Below are positions 60,001 through 64,000 of a DNA stretch of 64,000 bases, in pieces. The stretch lies in contig OZ022261.1 in NCBI GenBank assembly GCA_963978905.1, positions 36,474,130 through 36,538,129 of the forward strand, written 5' to 3'. The notes beneath the pieces are model-generated. The model made no database searches and was not told where the DNA came from. It saw only the letters and a list, made by a program, of their open reading frames with translations. The first letter of the stretch is position 1; every line of letters starts with the position of its first letter. Made by a program: the position numbers and the translations under genes. The stretch comes from Trichostrongylus colubriformis. Its lineage: Eukaryota; Nematoda; Chromadorea; Rhabditida; Trichostrongylidae.

Positions 60001-62912
60001 AAAGTAACCAGTTGGGCCTTTTAAAGAAACATATGCTTTAGGTGTAAAAAGTTAAGATGATCGTGTGTGGCTGGTCAAACAGACCTGACTGATTCCATTG
60101 AGCCCGAAGTAACCACCTGAGTAAGGAGAATGTTTGTGTTGATCAGCTGCTTGACTGCAGCCATCAGCCTAGTCAGACGTCATTATTGCTATTTAATGGG
60201 TGCTCCCGAATAGTTGACGTGAAAATTGGTGCTGACGTTCAATGTCAAATGAAGATATCACTATGTTCCATGTATATATCTCCCATGCTCCCTCATTGCT
60301 TTTCACGTAATATTGCACTCGTTACCACCACAGGGTTTTTACGCCCGTTCGTGATCCTTCCTCCTGACACGGGGAAAGATGGAAAATCGAGAAAACGTCA
60401 TAAAAATACAACGAGCCGACGGTCCCGTTGAGGTGACTAGCTGTGGCTCAATTTCCAATGAGTTCTTCGCCAGAAATTGGCCAGGAATGAGACTACGGGA
60501 GCTTGAGAGTATCGAACTTAGAAAAGTGGGCTAACTACGGTAGAATGGATGAAGACAGTGTGTCGTTTATTTCGAGGAAGTTCGCCTTTGATGAATGTGT
60601 CTCAAGTTCGCTCAGTCTCTAATCATAGTGGAGCCATTGCCGATCCTCACTCGATGATGAGACCAAATTGGAGCTTCCGTGAGATGAGGACAGCCGACGG
60701 AAGGACGGGCGACTTGTGTTTCCTCTGGATTCCGGGAGGAAAGAGAGGGGGAAGATCGCATAATGAAACTCGTTTACTTATGTTCGCATCGTGATCAAAG
60801 AAACAAGAAAAGCCAAAAAAAACCAGAGAAAACAAAAAGGTAAACGCAGAAAAGAAGGAAGGAGCCAAGCCTGAACTACCATTTGATATCCCTCAGGCGA
60901 TGTCGATTTTTCCTACTTCTTAGCTGCTGCCGCTCACCCTTGCCATAACTAATCCCCATTTCGGGTATGTGAACATTAATTATGTAAATAATGGACCGAC
61001 ATCCAATTTGGTGCGGCATGTGTGTGTGGGGCCAAGTGCGTGACAAAGGAAGTCATAATTCGGGTCAGCTACGAAAACTGATGACAACATATGGACTAGA
61101 CCAAGACTGCGTAGGTTGGGTTCCAAAAGGAGGGATGCCTAAGATTAAACAGGATTGCTCCTTTCGAAAAATGAAATCACTAAAAAGCATTTCAGTAGAT
61201 TTCTTCGCACAAAAGAATCGCTATGTCCTTGGAGAGTTTAACAAACTCAATTCCCCTCCATATTCACAGTGATCGAACAACTGACGGTGCATATACTGGA
61301 TGAGTTGCCCAATTTATTGATATCTGCCGTGAGTGGGACTTTTCAGAAGCATTTTCACAGTCGGTAGTAGACGACGGGGTTCTATTCTTGCCTGCACCTT
61401 CTTAAATTGTCTCAATTTATCAGATTCAGCCCACTCCTTGGTTGCTTAGCAAATAATTCGAGCTGACCAAAACGCTATGGAAATGCGTTCGTAGCAAGTC
61501 ACCTTTACAACTTCCTTTATAATTTTAAAAAGAGCGATGAAATCAAAAAATGCTTTTGATGCATCACTGACGTGTCATGAGTGGATCCATGGACCTGTGT
61601 CGCTGTTAGGTGAGCGAGTCCACATCGAGTAGATGCATGGAATCGCTGAGCAACCCTCTGACAACAATGGAGCTTCGCCGGTCACTTCTCACTATGAGTA
61701 CCCCAGCTGGACATCCGATATGGCGGTGCAAAACATTTCAAAAAACTGAAATATGAGCCATGGAAGATTGAATGAGGAGAGAATGAGGAGGAGGGGTTCA
61801 ATAGGTCTGCGCAGTAGTCGGTCGATGGATGGTGAAGTGGAAATTCAGACGGTAACAGAGCACCCATGATTTCCAAGTATAGGGACAAAGTCCAACTGTA
61901 CGAGAAATCTTCACAGTCAGCGAATGAGGGGGGGGGGGGGGACTTTGTTGTTGCGATGTTGAAGCATTCACATACTCGTGAATTCAATCAAACAACACTC
62001 AAATCTAATACGATCCAAAGCACTCTTCCGACTAGAACTGACAATCTTCAAAATGAAAATGATTTTCTCACAACAGCAGCACAGCTTCACACGGTGTTTG
62101 TCACGGCGCTGTCACCGTCTCTGCTCCATCAATTTGCATAATTCAGGCCTTTGAAGCACTCTTCTCCAGCAATTAGCTGTCACCGGTGTGAGTGCGTGCG
62201 CGAGTCAGAGAGTCAATGTGAGGTGGAAAAATCGCCGCGTATGTGGCCATGTGTGTGAATGTGAGTGCAGCCGGCTTTGACGCCGTTCAACTTGAAATGC
62301 TTTGATTGCCTCGTTAGAGGGGCTGTGAACGTGGCGGGAGGGGGGGGGGACACCTATCACCTGAGTTGCAGAATGATAGGCAACTGAGAAGAGGGAGAGA
62401 GGCAGTGGGGGAGTAGGTATAGTACGCCAATCACCGTTGTCGGGCTCCACTGAGAAATGAGATTGAACGCGATGAACTCGCCGTTAGCTGCTGCTTCATT
62501 CGTTTTCCTCCTTTAACGACGACCTTCGTAGGGCAAGTCAAATGCAAACAAAAGAGCAACGACGATGATGCATGCATCGGGTAGGAGAATGAAAACTATT
62601 GATGATTCCATTGGTGTACACCACGATCAATAATGAGAAAACTGCGGATGAGATTTTTGCTTCCGAAAAAAATCACAGGACCAGACATCAGAGGGAAGAA
62701 AAGAAAATCATGGCCCATTCTTGTTCACGTTCACTGGCAGCTCATGCATTTCCAATGCAGGGCATTTGAGAGCAGGCCAAATGAAACCGACACGCCGACA
62801 GCATCTAATCTGTCACCTTTTTATGGTAACAATTAATCTTAGAAAGAAACATAAATATAAAAATGGAGTATAAAATGATGAACATGTAAGTAGTTGTAAT
62901 TCAATAACTCAC

Positions 62913-63185
62913 GATAAATGTGGTTCCAGCGAAACGAGGGATTGGTTGCTCGCGATATACTGGACGTCGCGGATCTGGCACCGGTACAGTGGCCTTTTTT
63001 AGTTTTGGACCGCCGTTAGTGAGCGGTGTGGTCTCGAGTACGGGCTCTAGTGCCGAATTCACGAGCGAATTGTTATTGTGATGATTATTGTTGTTATTGG
63101 CTAGAGTAGCTAGTGAATGTGTCGACGGCAGTGGTGACCTCCGAACAGGAGCAAACTGCGCTGAGGTGCTCGATGATAGGGACAT
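62913..63185 (-). CDS. Candidate distal 5' exon of unc-7 (long isoform)
   Basis: An ATG at 63185 opens 91 codons (MSLSSSTSAQFAPVRRSPLP, a short Asn/His run NNNNNHHNNN, then LTNGGPKLKKATVPVPDPRR) and ends at a strong donor, TTTATC/GTGAGT, in phase 0. Joined to the acceptor at 40698, the frame continues into the unc-7 N-terminus, giving an isoform of about 675 aa. The low-complexity composition suits an innexin N-terminal extension. It could instead belong to another gene lying further right, or be a chance frame, because the Asn/His run is coded by a microsatellite. Confidence 0.42.
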
Positions 63186-64000
63186 GGGGAGGGGACCATA
63201 GGGCCCACACAACAGCTACTCGTAGACCAGCAGCATCAAGTCGTCGACAATCAAATAGTGGACAACGTACACTGGCACACCGGACAAGCAGGCACAGCAG
63301 TAGCAGCAGGAACAACACAATCGGAACTTTTTTCACGCCCTGAACGATGTAATAGGTGCAGAAGACGACAGCCAGTCGAGAGCGCTCAGTTATGAAGATT
63401 CAGCGGCGAGAGACGGGCTGGAGAAGGCGTTTGGCACACGACTCCTTTCGGATGAGACTTGGGTTGGACGTTTGTCGGCTCTGTGTGTGGGTGTGGGACG
63501 TGGGGTGGAACACCTCAGGTGCCACTTAGTGTGAGAAACGGCTTTTAGCAAGTACAAATAGTAGAGCAAGTAATAGCACGACTGGCGCCTGGGTGGGCGG
63601 CGCCATTCGAACGCGCGCCCAGGGGACGGCATAAATCAGTCCACGGGCCAACGCTAGGGCACAACGAAGGACGACAACGCGGACACTCATCGAAATGAAC
63701 GCTTTTTTTCAGCAGGAATCTAACCGACTAATTGCTACACGCTATTCAAGTGCTCTACTCAACGCACTTTCGAATAGTAACCGGAAGCGCGTTGAAGATA
63801 CGAAATAGAAGAAAGTTCAATGGCCACTTTTAGATATTTCATGTTTCAGAGTGTTGTTCATAATCAGATATGGAGAAATGATTCTCGCAATTTTTCTCAT
63901 TGCCGTTTCATGCTGCACGAGGGCTGCCGTGTATCAATTTCGTCTCATGTAACTGGTTATGGCATGGCTGTCGGACTTGATGTCATCGCTAGTGCTCACA
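63186..64000. other. GC-rich right edge, possible promoter or first-exon region
   Basis: This part is notably richer in GC and CpG than the preceding 20 kb, which suits a 5' regulatory or first-exon region for a minus-strand gene. A 26-codon minus-strand frame from 63606 (MAPPTQAPVVLLLALLFVLA) looks like a signal peptide but ends soon after. Nothing can be assigned firmly. Confidence 0.4.

Larger units (their letters stand above)
40698..62912. other. 22 kb without a recognised gene (intron of unc-7 if the distal exon is used)
   Basis: No exon of a known family was found on either strand. The stretch contains homopolymer G runs (40838-40853, 61928-61941), foldback MITEs at 53575-53751 and 57624-57832 and a half copy near 59897-60000. 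It also has a pair of related repeats (49846, 51877), a tRNA-like block (51720), a TACTATAC-type satellite (48350-48530), a perfect 16-bp hairpin (53140-53175) and a large inverted repeat (54078-55071). A Gly/Ala-rich frame at 44010-44290 and a two-exon-like pattern at 42446-42580 are weak coding candidates. Confidence 0.65.

Noticed and set aside
63094..63336. Minus-strand frame with a leucine-rich start (KKVPIVLFLLLLLCLLVRCA)
   Set aside because: Its start codon would be GTG, the leucines come from a CAG/CTG-rich tract, and it overlaps the better candidate exon that ends in GTGAGT.

Overview
This 64 kb window is nematode nuclear DNA. It most probably comes from a strongylid (hookworm-type, clade V) parasite. 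The genes have many short exons with TTTTCAG-like acceptors and small in-phase introns, and the proteins are typical nematode orthologues. Introns and intergenic DNA are full of decayed DNA transposons, including a mariner remnant of the kind known from hookworms. The assignment to a hookworm is an inference, because no species-specific marker was tested.

Four genes can be rebuilt exon by exon with reading phase kept across the splice sites. From left to right they are as follows. (1) Minus strand, 1229-2881: four exons of an SLC16/monocarboxylate-transporter-like MFS protein, with its 3' half beyond the left edge. (2) Minus strand, 5792-11859: a complete 19-exon git-1 (ARF-GAP GIT, about 702 aa). 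(3) Plus strand, 13999-25009: a complete 7-exon gene for a POT1 OB2-fold telomere-protein-like product (339 aa), divergent from git-1 and carrying an 8.25 kb intron. (4) Minus strand, 28674-40505: the innexin unc-7 (about 520 aa), convergent with gene 3. The unc-7 frame stays open upstream of its first ATG, and it can be joined in phase to a candidate distal exon at 62913-63185. If that join is real, the gene covers about 34.5 kb and 40.7-62.9 kb is one giant intron.

The genes do not form a pathway. GIT is a cytoskeleton/ARF scaffold, UNC-7 a gap-junction channel of neurons and muscle, the POT1-like protein a telomere-binding candidate, and the MFS protein a membrane carrier.

Mobile DNA explains much of the rest. 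There is an internally deleted, frameshifted mariner (196-1094) with perfect 30-bp terminal repeats, inserted in an older palindromic MITE. A family of foldback MITEs (at least ten copies, MULE-like 9-bp target duplications) sits mostly in introns. A 1555-bp non-autonomous hAT-type element (17125-18679) has an exact 8-bp target duplication. Other structures are a paired ~575-bp direct repeat in two unc-7 introns, a large inverted repeat at 54.1-55.1 kb, two striking hairpins and several small tandem repeats.

I see no rRNA, convincing tRNA, CRISPR array or bacterial-type feature. The stretch 41-62.9 kb holds no recognisable gene.
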